In this document: positions 22,890-31,458 of the stretch, piece by piece
Numbering within the stretch: the first letter of the stretch is position 1
Layout of the letters: each line of letters starts with the position of its first letter
NCBI RefSeq assembly: GCF_017487405.1
Contig: NZ_CP062222.1
Span: forward strand, 3,147,001 to 3,211,000
DNA length: 64,000 nt
Origin: Brevundimonas goettingensis
GTDB lineage: Bacteria > Pseudomonadota > Alphaproteobacteria > Caulobacterales > Caulobacteraceae
Direction of reading: 5' to 3'
Notes under the pieces: generated by a model
Told to the model about the DNA's origin: nothing
Seen by the model: only the letters and a program-made list of their open reading frames with translations
Databases searched by the model: none
Translations under genes and position numbers: made by a program

Positions 22890-23795
22890 TCAAGAATGAT
22901 GCTTCTGGGCCTTGGTCAATTCGATCATGCCCTGGGCGCCGCCCATTTCCGGCACGATCTCGCCCGTGCGGTCCGAGATGGCGTCGAAGCGGGCGGCGAC
23001 CTGTTCCAGGGCGTCAGGGCCGACGGCGAAGTCGCCCTGGGTGATCGTCACATAGGCGCGCTCGAAACCGCCGGCGCCGGCGCCGAGGATGACCCGGGTC
23101 GGGGCCTCTTCGGACACCAGGTACAGCAGGCCCGGCGAGACCAGCTCCGGCCCGAGGGCCTCGAGCGGCAGGGCGGCGCCCAGGTCCTCAGTCATGCGGG
23201 TGTGGGCGGTGGGGGCCAGGCAGTTCACCTTGATGTTGTTCTTGGCGCCCTCGATCGAAAGGGTCTGCATCAGGCCGACCAGGGCCATCTTGGCCGCGCC
23301 GTAGTTGGCCTGGCCGAAATTGCCGTACAGACCCGAGGACGAGGTCGTCATCACGATCCGGCCGTAGTTCCGCTCACGCATCCCGTCCCAGACCGCCTTG
23401 GTGCAGTTGACCGCCCCCATCAGGTGGACGTCGACGACGAAGCGGAAGTCTTCCAGCGTCATCTTGGCGAAGCTCTTGTCGCGCAGGATGCCGGCGTTGT
23501 TGATCAGGATGTCGACCGCGCCCCATTTGGCGATGGCTGCATCGACCATGGCCTGAACCGCGACCGGATCGGTGACCGAGGCGCCGTTGGCCATGGCCTC
23601 GCCGCCCGCGGCGATGATTTCCGCGACCACGGCTTCGGCCGCCGCCGAAGAGCCGCCCGAACCGTCCCGCGCCGCGCCCAGATCGTTGACCACAACCTTT
23701 GCGCCGCGCGCCGCAAGGGCCAGGGCGTGCTCGCGGCCCAGACCGCCACCGGCCCCCGTCACGATCGCTACCTTGCCGTCGAACCGGATCGCCAT
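22890..23795 (-). CDS. SDR-family dehydrogenase, MFE-2 3-hydroxyacyl-CoA dehydrogenase type
   Basis: 301 aa. NAD-binding VTGAGGGLGREHALALAARGAKVVVNDLG, NNAGILRDKSFAKM, catalytic Ser in MTTSSSGLYGNFGQANY with Tyr-x3-Lys in NYGAAK. The extended ND-L-G linker and the ~60-residue C-terminal extension match the dehydrogenase unit of eukaryotic-type multifunctional enzyme 2, which oxidises 3-hydroxyacyl-CoA. Start is taken at the second ATG (23795), which has GGGAG at better spacing than the ATG 6 bases upstream. Probably works with the thiolase. Confidence 0.87.
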   Translation of the reverse strand: MAIRFDGKVAIVTGAGGGLGREHALALAARGAKVVVNDLGAARDGSGGSSAAAEAVVAEIIAAGGEAMANGASVTDPVAVQAMVDAAIAKWGAVDILINNAGILRDKSFAKMTLEDFRFVVDVHLMGAVNCTKAVWDGMRERNYGRIVMTTSSSGLYGNFGQANYGAAKMALVGLMQTLSIEGAKNNIKVNCLAPTAHTRMTEDLGAALPLEALGPELVSPGLLYLVSEEAPTRVILGAGAGGFERAYVTITQGDFAVGPDALEQVAARFDAISDRTGEIVPEMGGAQGMIELTKAQKHHS

Positions 23796-23929
23796 AGTCA
23801 TTCTCCCGTGAATTTTCCGCTCATCTACGCCGGCGCCGTCGCGTAAGCCAAGAGTCCCCGTGGCGAAGCCGGGCGCCGGACTATGTGTTGAAACGGCGCC
23901 ACAGTGGCCACATTCCCGAACCAATGTGC

Positions 23930-23954
23930 GGAACCATCAGAGGTTGGCTTGGTT
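23930..23954 (+). promoter_or_regulatory. Possible EcfG/sigma-T-type stress promoter upstream of ompA-like gene
   Basis: GGAAC at 23930-23934, 16 bases, then GGTT at 23951-23954. The alphaproteobacterial general-stress sigma factor reads GGAAC-N16/17-CGTT; the first base of the -10 differs. It would give a leader of about 60-70 bases for the gene starting at 24024. Weak call. Confidence 0.3.
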
Positions 23955-24023
23955 TTGACCATCGAGCGCCGCACGGAACCGTACGGCTATCGGCATTTCA
24001 TTGAGAACGAGGGTCCTATAACC

Positions 24024-25180
24024 ATGAAGCTGAAACTTCTCGCCGGCGTAGCGATGGCAGGGCTGTTCGCAGCCGGCGCCGCTTCGGCTGAGCCCGACGG
24101 TTGGTACGGCGCGATCGACGCCGGCTTCCACACCATGGAAGACGGCATCAACGCCGAATCCCAGACCACCGGCAACAACTTCAACTTTGAAGTGAACGAC
24201 GGCTGGGCCGCGTTCGCGCGTCTGGGCTACCGGTTCAACCCGAACTGGCGCGTCGAACTGGAAGGCGGCTATCGCTCGGGCGACGTCGGCACCGTTCGCG
24301 CCGTCTCGGGCAACAACGGCGTCTGCAACCTGACGCCCGCGACCGGCGGCTGCTACTCGCCGGACGGCGACATCGAATCCACCACCCTGATGGCCAACGT
24401 CATTTATGACTTCGGCTGGTCGGGCTGGGGCCTGCGTCCGTTCGTCGGCATCGGCGCCGGTGTGAACCATGTCAACACCGACGTCGTCGGCCGCCTGCGC
24501 AACAACCGCGCCGTCGGCTTCGCCGCCGATGACAGCTCCACCAAGTTCGCCGCGCAAGCCATCGCCGGTCTGGCCTGGGCGATTTCGCCCCGCGCCAACA
24601 TCGACCTGACCTACCGCTACCTGACCGGCGACGCCGAGTTCGCCTCGACCACCTCGGTCGCGGCCTACAACCAGGGCACCTTCGAAGGCGACTACGACAA
24701 CAGCCACACCGTGACCCTGGGTCTGCGGTATGCCTTCGGTGCCGAGCCGGCCCCGCCGCCTCCGCCGCCTCCGCCGTACGTCGCACCGCCGCCCCCGCCG
24801 GTCGTGGCTCCCCGCCGCCGCCGCCGCCGGTCGCTCAGAAGCCCGCCGCTCGCCAGTTCGTCGTTTACTTCGACTGGGATCGCTCGGACCTGACCACGGA
24901 AGCGCGTTCGGTTATCACGGCCGCCGCCAACTACGCCAAGTCGGGTCAACCGACCCGCATCCTGGTCGTCGGCCACGCCGACACCTCGGGTTCGGCCGCG
25001 TACAACATCGGCCTGTCGAACCGCCGCGCCCGCACCACGGCTGACGCCCTGGTCGCTCAAGGCGTCGCCGGCGGCGTGATCTCGCTGGACGGCAAGGGCG
25101 AAACCCAGCTGGCCCGCGCCACCGCCGACGGTGTCCGTGAGCCGCTGAACCGCCGCGCCACCATCGACATCAACTTCTAA
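24024..25180 (+). CDS. OmpA-family outer-membrane protein with N-terminal beta-barrel (one frameshift)
   Basis: Signal peptide MKLKLLAGVAMAGLFAAGAASA, then an eight-strand OmpA/Lom-like barrel (GWYGAIDAGFHTM, WAAFARLGYRFNPNWRVELEGGYR, TLMANVIYDFG, HTVTLGLRYAFG), a Pro-rich hinge and a C-terminal OmpA peptidoglycan-binding domain (FVVYFDWDRSDLTTEA, VVGHADTSGSAAYNIGLSNRRA, and the closing NRRATIDINF). One C is missing in a C run near 24811 within the Pro hinge; restoring it joins the two halves (1157 bases observed, 1158 expected). A likely major porin-like tether. A strong terminator follows. Confidence 0.92.
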
Positions 25181-25236
25181 GTCCCGAGGGGTCTGCTCCG
25201 GCAGGCCCCGACGGTCTTCGGATGTCGAAGACTTCG

Positions 25237-25270
25237 AAACGCCGGCCCCGCGCAAGCGAGGCCGGCGTTT
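25237..25270. terminator. Bidirectional rho-independent terminator
   Basis: Perfect 11-bp stem AAACGCCGGCC / GGCCGGCGTTT with a 12-base loop, between the ends of the ompA-like gene (plus) and the aminotransferase gene (minus). The stem begins with A's and ends with T's, so it works both ways. Confidence 0.75.
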
Positions 25271-25282
25271 CTGCGTGGGAGA

Positions 25283-26413
25283 TCAGGCTTCGAGCGTCTG
25301 GCGGATCGCGGCGCAGACCCGGTCGATATCCGCATCGGTCAGGCCGCTGCCCGAGGGCAGGCACAGGCCCCGGTCGTAGATCCGCCCGGCGACCGCCCCG
25401 CCGATCATCGGCGCATCGGCGAAGACCGGCTGCAGATGCATGGGCTTCCAGGCCGGGCGACTCTCGATGTTCGCCGCCTCCAACGCCTTCATCAGCTCCA
25501 GCGGCCGCGTCGTCGCCGCACCCGGATCCAGCTGGATCACTGTCAGCCAGCGACTGTGCCGCCGTCCGGGCGCCTCGGGCGCGAACGACAGGCCGGGCAG
25601 GTCGCCGAGCGCCGCGACATAGCGGTCGAAGATGGCCCGGCGCCGCGCCACCCGCGCCTCCAGCGACTGCAGCTGGGCCACCCCCACCGCCGCCGACAGG
25701 CTGGAGAGGCGATAGTTGAAGCCGGCCTCGGTGTGTTCGTAGTGAACGGCCGGCTGGCGCGCCGCCGTGGCCAGATAGCGCGCCCGGGCGATCAGGGCCG
25801 CGTCGTCCGAGGCCAGCATCCCGCCGCCGCCGGTGGTGATGATCTTGTTGCCGTTGAACGAATAGGCGGCGGCCAGCGCCCCCTGCCCCGCCGGCCTTCC
25901 GTTCAGGGTCGCGCCCACGGCCTCGGCGGAATCAAGAATGACCGGAACGCCCCGGGCATCGGCGACGGCGCGGATGGCGTCGATGTCGCAGCACTGGCCA
26001 TAGAGGTCGGCGGGGACCACGGCGCGCACCGTCAGTCCCTGCGCCTCGGCCCGGATGAAGGCGTCATCGAGCAGGCGGGGATCGAGGTTCCAGCTGTCGG
26101 CCTCGACATCGACGAAGATGGGCGTCGCCCCCGCGTGCAGGATGGGGGCGACGCCGCCGATGAAGGTCAGGCTGGGCGCGATCACCGCATCGCCGGGCCG
26201 CAGATCCAGCATGGCGAGAGCCAGATGCAGGGCCGCCGTGCCCGAGGCGACCGCCGTGGCGTGGGCCAGTCCGACCGAGGCCGCGAATTCGCGCTCGAAC
26301 CGCTCGACCACCGGCCCGACCGAGGACACCCAGCCGGCGTCATAGGTCTCGAGCAACAGCCGGCGCTCGGCCTCGCCCATGTCGGGCGCGGAAAGGGGGA
26401 TGCGTTCGCTCAT
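25283..26413 (-). CDS. DegT/DnrJ/EryC1/StrS-family sugar aminotransferase
   Basis: 376 aa PLP enzyme that aminates nucleotide-linked keto-sugars. N-terminal IPLSAPDMGEAERRLLLETYDAGWVSS, PLP-phosphate GTAALHLAL, Asp-Ser in VILDSAEAVGA, Schiff-base Lys in YSFNGNKIITTGGGGML, end LCLPSGSGLTDADIDRV. Overlaps the acetyltransferase upstream of it by 4 bases, so the pair would act in sequence: aminate then N-acetylate a 4-keto sugar, as PglE/PglD or PerA/PerB do. The 4,6-dehydratase and the transferase are not in the window. Confidence 0.9.
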   Translation of the reverse strand: MSERIPLSAPDMGEAERRLLLETYDAGWVSSVGPVVERFEREFAASVGLAHATAVASGTAALHLALAMLDLRPGDAVIAPSLTFIGGVAPILHAGATPIFVDVEADSWNLDPRLLDDAFIRAEAQGLTVRAVVPADLYGQCCDIDAIRAVADARGVPVILDSAEAVGATLNGRPAGQGALAAAYSFNGNKIITTGGGGMLASDDAALIARARYLATAARQPAVHYEHTEAGFNYRLSSLSAAVGVAQLQSLEARVARRRAIFDRYVAALGDLPGLSFAPEAPGRRHSRWLTVIQLDPGAATTRPLELMKALEAANIESRPAWKPMHLQPVFADAPMIGGAVAGRIYDRGLCLPSGSGLTDADIDRVCAAIRQTLEA

Positions 26414-27039
26414 GATCTCGCCGTCACCCGAGCCGGGGCGCCCATGACCGTCTCACCCTCGCCGACCGACCGGGTGACCACCGCGCCGGCCCCGACCACG
26501 GCGCCTGCCCCGATGTGAAGGCCCGGCAGAATGACGGACCCCGCCCCGATCAGGGCCGCCTCGCCGACGACGACGTCTCCGGCCAGAACGGCGCCGGGCG
26601 CGACGTGGGAGAAGTCGCCGATGCGGTTGTCATGCTCGACCACGGCGCCGGTGTTGATGATGACGTGGCGACCGATGCGGGCGCCGGTCTGGACCAGGGC
26701 CCCCAAGCCGATCAGGGCGCCCTCGCCGATCTCGACCCCGGGGGCCAGCCGGGCGTCCGGATGGATCAGGCTCAGCCAGACGGCCCCGGCCCGCGCCGCC
26801 GCGATCCGGCGTCGCGTTCCGTTCGCACCGATGGCGATGTGCAGGGGAATATCCGTGCGCCCGGCGTCGGCGACGACCGGCGCCCCGCCCAGCAGGGTTC
26901 CGATCCGCGCCGGATCGGCGTCGAACACGGCTTCGAGCGACAGGCCCAGCCGGACCAGGGTCGCGGCGACGACGCGCGCATGGCCGCCCGCGCCGATCAG
27001 GGCGCATCCGGTGATGGAGGAGATGGGTTTGACGCTCAC
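26410..27039 (-). CDS. NeuD/PglD-family sugar O/N-acetyltransferase
   Basis: 209 aa. N-terminal Rossmann-like half (CALIGAGGHARVVAATLVRLG), then a left-handed beta-helix of hexapeptide repeats (IGEGALIGLGALVQTGARIGRHVIINTGAVVEHDNRIGDFSHVAPGAVLAGDVVVG...). The NTGAVVEHD-IGDFSHVAPG block with its His is the acetyl-CoA/catalytic site seen in PglD. Start is a GTG at 27037-27039; no better in-frame start is visible. Coupled to the aminotransferase gene (ATGA overlap). Confidence 0.88.
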   Translation of the reverse strand: MSVKPISSITGCALIGAGGHARVVAATLVRLGLSLEAVFDADPARIGTLLGGAPVVADAGRTDIPLHIAIGANGTRRRIAAARAGAVWLSLIHPDARLAPGVEIGEGALIGLGALVQTGARIGRHVIINTGAVVEHDNRIGDFSHVAPGAVLAGDVVVGEAALIGAGSVILPGLHIGAGAVVGAGAVVTRSVGEGETVMGAPARVTARS

Positions 27040-27087
27040 CGGGTCATCTGGACCCGCGGCCTTGATTCCCGCAAGGGTCGCGACGGC

Positions 27088-27270
27088 TCAGCCGGCGGTG
27101 CGGACCAGAACCGCCTGTTCGACCGGCGCGGTGGCGGAGGAGCTCTGGGCCGTGCGGGCCACCCAGACCTGGCCGACGCCGATCACGGCGACGGCGGTGA
27201 TCACGGCGGAAACGACGGCGACAGCGGCCAGCCGCAGTCCGTGCGCCATTTCTTCCAGATCAGACGGCAT
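27088..27270 (-). CDS. Small single-pass membrane protein
   Basis: 60 aa: MPSDLEEMAHGLRLA, then one long hydrophobic helix (AAVAVVSAVITAVAVIGVGQVWV) and a short Thr/Ser/Ala tail. A good ribosome-binding site (GGGGGAG, 4 bases before ATG) supports it being real. No homologue recognised; topology would place the C-terminus outside. It could cotranscribe with the amino-sugar pair 48 bases downstream. Confidence 0.6.
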   Translation of the reverse strand: MPSDLEEMAHGLRLAAVAVVSAVITAVAVIGVGQVWVARTAQSSSATAPVEQAVLVRTAG

Positions 27271-27350
27271 CGCGCTCCCCCGAGTCGATCGACACGGTTA
27301 ATGACCATGGTCGCCTGAATCGTTCAAGTCACGGAACGGTGTGAGGAATC

Positions 27351-27380
27351 AAAAAGGGCGACGCCTGGGCGCCGCCCTTT
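27351..27380 (-). terminator. Rho-independent terminator of the OmpA-like lipoprotein gene
   Basis: Stem AAAGGGCG / CGCCCTTT around a GC-rich loop; on the minus strand it is followed by TTTTT. It lies 24 bases past the stop of the gene at 27404-28078. Confidence 0.75.
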
Positions 27381-27403
27381 CGATCAGGTCGCCGAAGCCC
27401 GGA

Positions 27404-28078
27404 TCAGCCGCGGAACGGGCGGATCAGGATCTCGACGCGGCGGTTCTGGGCGCGGCCCTCCGGCGTGTCGTTGGAGGCCACCGGGGTGCGCGAGCTGTTG
27501 CCGGCGACATAGAGACGTTCGCGCTGCACGCCGTTGCGGATCAGGGCGTCGGCGACCGAGATGGCGCGGCGCTCGCTGAGCGGCTGGTTGATGGCGTCGC
27601 CGCCCGAGGAATCGGTGTGGCCCACGATGTCGACCAGCGACTGGTCATAGCGCTGCAGCACCGCCGCGACATCGGCCAGGGTGGCGTCGAAGCGCGGATT
27701 GATGGCCGACTGGTTTGTGGCGAAGGTCACGTCGGACGGCATGCGCAGGACCAGGTTGTCGCCCTGACGCGCCACCCCGACGCCCGAACCGGACAGCTGG
27801 CCTTCCAGATCGCGCTGCTGGCGGTCCATGTAGCTGCCGACGGCCGCGCCGCCCAGGGCGCCGATGCCCGCGCCGATCAGGGCGTTCTTGCGGCCCTGTT
27901 CGCCGTTCGAGGTGTTGGTCAGATAGCCGAGCACCGCCCCGCCCAGAGCCCCGGCGAGGATCCCAGTGCCGGTGTTGTTCCGCTGCGGCGTCGAGCTGTA
28001 CGGATCGGTGGTGGTGCAGGCGGTGGCGCCCAGCATGGCCAGAACGCCGACGCCGGCGACGATGAAATTGGTGCGCAT
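27404..28078 (-). CDS. OmpA-family lipoprotein with glycine-zipper (YiaD/Pal-like)
   Basis: 224 aa. Lipobox in VLAMLGATACTTTDPY, then a glycine-zipper segment (GILAGALGGAVLGYLTNTSNGEQGRKNALIGAGIGALGGAAVGSYMD) that inserts into the membrane. The C-terminal OmpA domain follows (VTFATNQSAINPRFDATLADVA, VDIVGHTDSSGGDAINQPLSERRAISVADALI, GRAQNRRVEILI). It tethers outer membrane to peptidoglycan. ATG at 28078 with AAGGA upstream. A near-perfect general-stress promoter lies about 45-70 bases upstream, so stress induction is likely. Confidence 0.9.
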   Translation of the reverse strand: MRTNFIVAGVGVLAMLGATACTTTDPYSSTPQRNNTGTGILAGALGGAVLGYLTNTSNGEQGRKNALIGAGIGALGGAAVGSYMDRQQRDLEGQLSGSGVGVARQGDNLVLRMPSDVTFATNQSAINPRFDATLADVAAVLQRYDQSLVDIVGHTDSSGGDAINQPLSERRAISVADALIRNGVQRERLYVAGNSSRTPVASNDTPEGRAQNRRVEILIRPFRG

Positions 28079-28121
28079 AGGGGAAAATCCTTCTTGTTCT
28101 TGCCCAACTCTTGGGAGCCGG

Positions 28122-28146
28122 AACGTGGCCTTACTGTGAAGGTTCC
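28122..28146 (-). promoter_or_regulatory. EcfG/sigma-T-type general-stress promoter
   Basis: Read on the minus strand: GGAAC (28146-28142), 16 bases, CGTT (28125-28122), an exact match to the GGAAC-N16/17-CGTT consensus of the alphaproteobacterial general stress sigma factor. The element continues to CC, so its ends form GGAAC...GTTCC and the plus strand reads GGAAC-N16-GGTT, one base off the same consensus; it could drive the divergent oxygenase too. Confidence 0.55.
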
Positions 28147-28249
28147 AAGGTGACACGGACATGAACGAAGCGGGCTTTCGGCGCCGCTCTGCCAATTTCG
28201 GGCGTTAGGGCGTATGGAACCGTCCGTATTTCGATCTGAAGGCCCGCCC

Positions 28250-29230
28250 GTGAGCTCCACACCTCTGACTTCCGACACCGCCGCCACCTCGACGCTCGGC
28301 GCCATCCAGCCGGTGTCGATGTCGCGCTACGACACCGACTTCCAGGGCTTAAGCGATGATCTGGGGAACTCCTTCAAGCGCTACGGCTTTGCCGTCATCG
28401 CCGACCACGGCCTGGACGAGGACGTCATCCAGGCCGCCATCGCCGACGCCAAGGCCTTCTTCGCCCTGCCCGAGGACGTCAAACGCGCCTACCATATGGC
28501 CGGCACCGGCGGCGCGCGTGGCCTGACCCCGTTCGGCACCGAGGCGGCCAAGGACGCCAAGACCGTCGACCTCAAGGAGTTCTGGCACACCGGCCGCGAA
28601 CTGCCCGCCGGCCACGCCTACGGCAAATATATGCGCGCCAACCTCTGGCCGACCGAGATCGAGGGCTTCCGCGACCACCTGTACGGCATGTTCGAGGCGC
28701 TGGACGCCCTGGGTCGCAAACTGCTCAAGGCCATCGCCCACTATCTGGACCTCGGCGACGACTTCTTCGAGGACAAGGTCCAGCTCGGCAACAGCGTCCT
28801 GCGCATGCTCCACTATCCGCCCGTGCCGCTGGACGCCCCGGGCGTGCGCGCCGGCGCCCATGAGGACATCAATGTCATCACCCTGCTGCTCGGCGCCGAA
28901 GAAGCCGGCCTGCAGCTCAAGGACGCCGAGGGCCAGTGGCTGGCCATCGCCCCGCCGCCCGGCGCCCTGGTGGTCAACATCGGCGACATGCTGCAGCGGC
29001 TGACCAACCATGTCCTGCCCTCGACGACCCACCGGGTGGTCAATCCGGCGCCCGAGCGTCGCGGCTTTGCCCGCTATTCGACGCCCTTCTTCCTGCACTT
29101 CAACCCGGACTATGTGATCGAGACCCTGCCCTCGACCATCACGCCCGAGAACCCCGACCGCTACGCCGGCAAGTCCATCATGGCCGAGGACTTCCTGATG
29201 GAACGGCTGAAGGAAATCCGGTTGATCTGA
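28250..29230 (+). CDS. Isopenicillin-N-synthase-like Fe(II)/2-oxoglutarate oxygenase
   Basis: 326 aa. N-terminal DIOX_N segment (RYGFAVIADHGLDEDVIQAAIADAKAFFALPEDVK), then the double-stranded beta-helix with iron ligands H and D in AGAHEDINVITLLLG, the distal His in STTHRVVNP and the 2OG-binding Arg in RYSTPFFLHF. Bacterial members hydroxylate small molecules or act on hormones/antibiotics; the substrate here is unknown. Start is GTG 28250 (SSTPLTSD...); the ATG at 28214 would add 12 residues without a visible RBS. A terminator follows at once. Confidence 0.85.
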   Translation: MSSTPLTSDTAATSTLGAIQPVSMSRYDTDFQGLSDDLGNSFKRYGFAVIADHGLDEDVIQAAIADAKAFFALPEDVKRAYHMAGTGGARGLTPFGTEAAKDAKTVDLKEFWHTGRELPAGHAYGKYMRANLWPTEIEGFRDHLYGMFEALDALGRKLLKAIAHYLDLGDDFFEDKVQLGNSVLRMLHYPPVPLDAPGVRAGAHEDINVITLLLGAEEAGLQLKDAEGQWLAIAPPPGALVVNIGDMLQRLTNHVLPSTTHRVVNPAPERRGFARYSTPFFLHFNPDYVIETLPSTITPENPDRYAGKSIMAEDFLMERLKEIRLI

Positions 29231-29256
29231 GCCTCGGAAAACCTTTCGGACAGAAG

Positions 29257-29290
29257 AACGGCGCGCCCCCCGGGACGCGCCGTTTTCGTT
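29257..29290 (+). terminator. Rho-independent terminator of the oxygenase gene
   Basis: Stem AACGGCGCG / CGCGCCGTT (29257-29265 with 29276-29284) followed by TTTCGTTT, 26 bases past the stop. Confidence 0.75.
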
Positions 29291-29304
29291 TAACCACCGA
29301 TCAT

Positions 29305-29380
29305 CGCGCTCAGGCAGCGAGGCTCCGCGAGCCGAGCGTTAGTGCGTCGCGAAGCGACCGAGGAGCGCGCCTCGCTACTT
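29305..29380. repeat. REP-like element, copy 6
   Basis: CGCTCAGGCAGCGAGGCTCC then GCGAGCCGAGCGTTAG and an inverted GCCTCGCTAC end, the same family as the copies at 20.4-20.6 and 22.7-22.9 kb. It overlaps the last codon or two of the TadG-like gene, whose stop (CTA on plus, 29375-29377) sits in the element's conserved CTACTT. Confidence 0.65.
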
Positions 29381-31312
29381 CGAGATTCTCAATCTGGTGA
29401 TGTCGCGGCCGATGGCGGCGAAGTCGTCGGTGAGGTCGGCGCCCGAGGCCGGCAGGAAGGCGTAGTCGGGGCTGGTGGCGCAGTCCTTCAGGATCTCCGC
29501 CGCGTCGCTGCCCGCGGTCACGGCGAACCCGACGGTATAGACCACGATGTTCTGGGCCTTGATGGCGGTGCAGAGCGCGGCCGCCTGGGTGAAGGGATCG
29601 CCGTTGGTGGCGTTGCAGTTGATGTGGTCGGCCGTGCTGCCCGAACCCGAGCCCGAGTCGCCCGCCAGCACTCCGGTGCAATAGGGGGAGTTGAAGTCGC
29701 CGTCGGTCATCAGGATGACGGCCTTCAAGGTGTCGCGCGGCACGTTGGCCCCGGCCGGGTTGGACGACCACAGGGAGTTGAAGTTCGGCGACACCGTGTA
29801 CCAGCCCCAAGCCAGGCCGATCTGACCCGCGGTCGATCCGGTCACGGTCAGGCCGCTGATCAGGTTCTTCAGCGTGGTCTTGTTGTCGGTCAGCGGCTGG
29901 ATGGTCGCCGAGGGGCAGGGGTTGTTGGTCGAGGCGTAGTTGCGGCCGACCTTGTAGGACGCCGGGCTGGCGTCGGTGTATTTCTGCGACCCCGTCCGTT
30001 CCGACACGCAGGTGCTGGTCTGGAAGGTGGTCAGGGTCCCGCCGTTGTCGTTGCGGAACACGCGATACTGGCAGCCGTCCATGCCGCACCAGGCCTTGCC
30101 GCCCGAGGAATAGGCCGAATAGTTCGCGCCATTGACCCCAATCGAGAAGGTGTTGGTCGTGACGTTGTCGATCTCGAACCCCTGATTGTTGACCAGGGAG
30201 TTGCCGCCGTTCGTTAGGCCGCTCACGTCGGTCAGATAGACGGTGGTCGGGCGGGTGTCGCCGGTGTCGGTGGTCGTGGCCTGCAAGCCATGGCCGTTCG
30301 CGGTGACCACGATCGAGCAGTCCGAGACCAGGCATTTGGTCACCGTGCCGCCCGACGCCCAGCTGCGCCAGCTCGAGGAGGTGTTGACCGCCGAGCCGCT
30401 CGAGGTCTTCAGCGAGAAGGTGTTGTTGTTGATCTTGGTGACCACATAAGCCTGGTCGTTCAGGGTCGTGAACCGGGTGCCGCTGCCCGAGCCGCTGGCC
30501 AGACCGGTGACCCAGACAAAGTCGCCGGTGCTGAAGCCGTGCGCGCTTGAGGTGATCACCCCGGGGCTGGCGTTGCTGAAGCCCGTGATCGTCTTGGCCG
30601 TGCCCGTGCTCCAGGCCGCGCCGCTGATGCTCACATTGGTCGCCGGCGTGCCGCGCGCCCCGGCGGCGTAGGACCCCATGTTCACCCCGATCGAATAGGG
30701 CACGATGGCCATTCGGGTGTAATAGGGCGTCTGCTGGGCCTGGACGACGATGTCGACCAGTTGGGCCGCGGCGGTCTTCAGATCGGCGATGCGCTGGCCG
30801 GCCATGGAGCCGGTGATGTCGAGCACCAGCCCGACCTCGATATTCTTGGACGACCGGTTGACTTCGGAATGGGCCCCGACCGGCAGGGTGTCGTCCAGCA
30901 GCTTGCCGTAGGGCGGCAGGACGATGTTGGCGACCAGGGTCTTCACATTGACCGTGGCATTGGCGATGACGATCTGGTCCGCGCTCAGGGTGAAGGTCGC
31001 GTTGGCCAGGTTGATGTCGGGATAGTTCTGTAGATTGGCCTTCAACGCCTTTGTGCCGATGGTCGTCAGGTCGGCGGTCGACGTCGCGCTGGACCGGGCG
31101 GCGGCCAGGGTGGCGGCGTCCAGGGCGTCCTGCAGGTTCACCCGCACGGTCGCTGCGCGATTGATGTCGACCCCGCCCATGGTGATCATCACCAGGACCG
31201 GCAGGCTGATGGCGAAGATCATCGCCACGTTTCCGCGCGTGGATTGGCCGAACCGCTGGACGAATGTCCGCGCAGCCTGTCCCTGCCGCCTGATCCAGTT
31301 TCCGACGCCCAT
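29375..31312 (-). CDS. TadG-like pilus-assembly protein with split von Willebrand A domain
   Basis: 645 aa. N-terminal TadE/G anchor (RGNVAMIFAISLPVLVMITMGGVDINRAATVRVNLQDALDAATLAAAR) places the protein in the Tad/Flp secretion system or its relatives. A vWA domain begins at IEVGLVLDITGSM (MIDAS, DxTxS-like) and resumes at LKAVILMTDGDFN; between them lies an insert of roughly 300 residues rich in Ser/Thr/Asn/Gly with several Cys, probably an extracellular domain. The start is ATG 31312; a TTG at 31333 is the alternative. A Flp pilin lies far away at 62.6 kb. Confidence 0.83.
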   Translation of the reverse strand: MGVGNWIRRQGQAARTFVQRFGQSTRGNVAMIFAISLPVLVMITMGGVDINRAATVRVNLQDALDAATLAAARSSATSTADLTTIGTKALKANLQNYPDINLANATFTLSADQIVIANATVNVKTLVANIVLPPYGKLLDDTLPVGAHSEVNRSSKNIEVGLVLDITGSMAGQRIADLKTAAAQLVDIVVQAQQTPYYTRMAIVPYSIGVNMGSYAAGARGTPATNVSISGAAWSTGTAKTITGFSNASPGVITSSAHGFSTGDFVWVTGLASGSGSGTRFTTLNDQAYVVTKINNNTFSLKTSSGSAVNTSSSWRSWASGGTVTKCLVSDCSIVVTANGHGLQATTTDTGDTRPTTVYLTDVSGLTNGGNSLVNNQGFEIDNVTTNTFSIGVNGANYSAYSSGGKAWCGMDGCQYRVFRNDNGGTLTTFQTSTCVSERTGSQKYTDASPASYKVGRNYASTNNPCPSATIQPLTDNKTTLKNLISGLTVTGSTAGQIGLAWGWYTVSPNFNSLWSSNPAGANVPRDTLKAVILMTDGDFNSPYCTGVLAGDSGSGSGSTADHINCNATNGDPFTQAAALCTAIKAQNIVVYTVGFAVTAGSDAAEILKDCATSPDYAFLPASGADLTDDFAAIGRDITRLRISK

Positions 31313-31407
31313 GGCCTTTTCGCACGTCCCCAAACGGGCGCACTGGCCCGCAATCGCGAAGCCATACCGTGGAGGCAGTTAAGGGAAGCCGTACCGCGCA
31401 GGGTTAA

Positions 31408-31434
31408 CGCCGCCGGAATCGCGTTCCGGCGGCG
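31408..31434 (-). terminator. Strong hairpin downstream of the M2 peptidase gene
   Basis: Perfect 11-bp stem CGCCGCCGGAA / TTCCGGCGGCG with a 5-base loop (TCGCG), 25 bases past the stop of the M2 peptidase. Only a short TT follows on the minus strand, so termination is likely but not textbook. Confidence 0.55.
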
Positions 31435-31458
31435 TGACTTAGGTTACAAGACCGGGGC

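Noticed and set aside
30243..31033. Plus-strand frames within the TadG-like gene
   Set aside because: Antisense to an intact, motif-bearing gene; no independent support.
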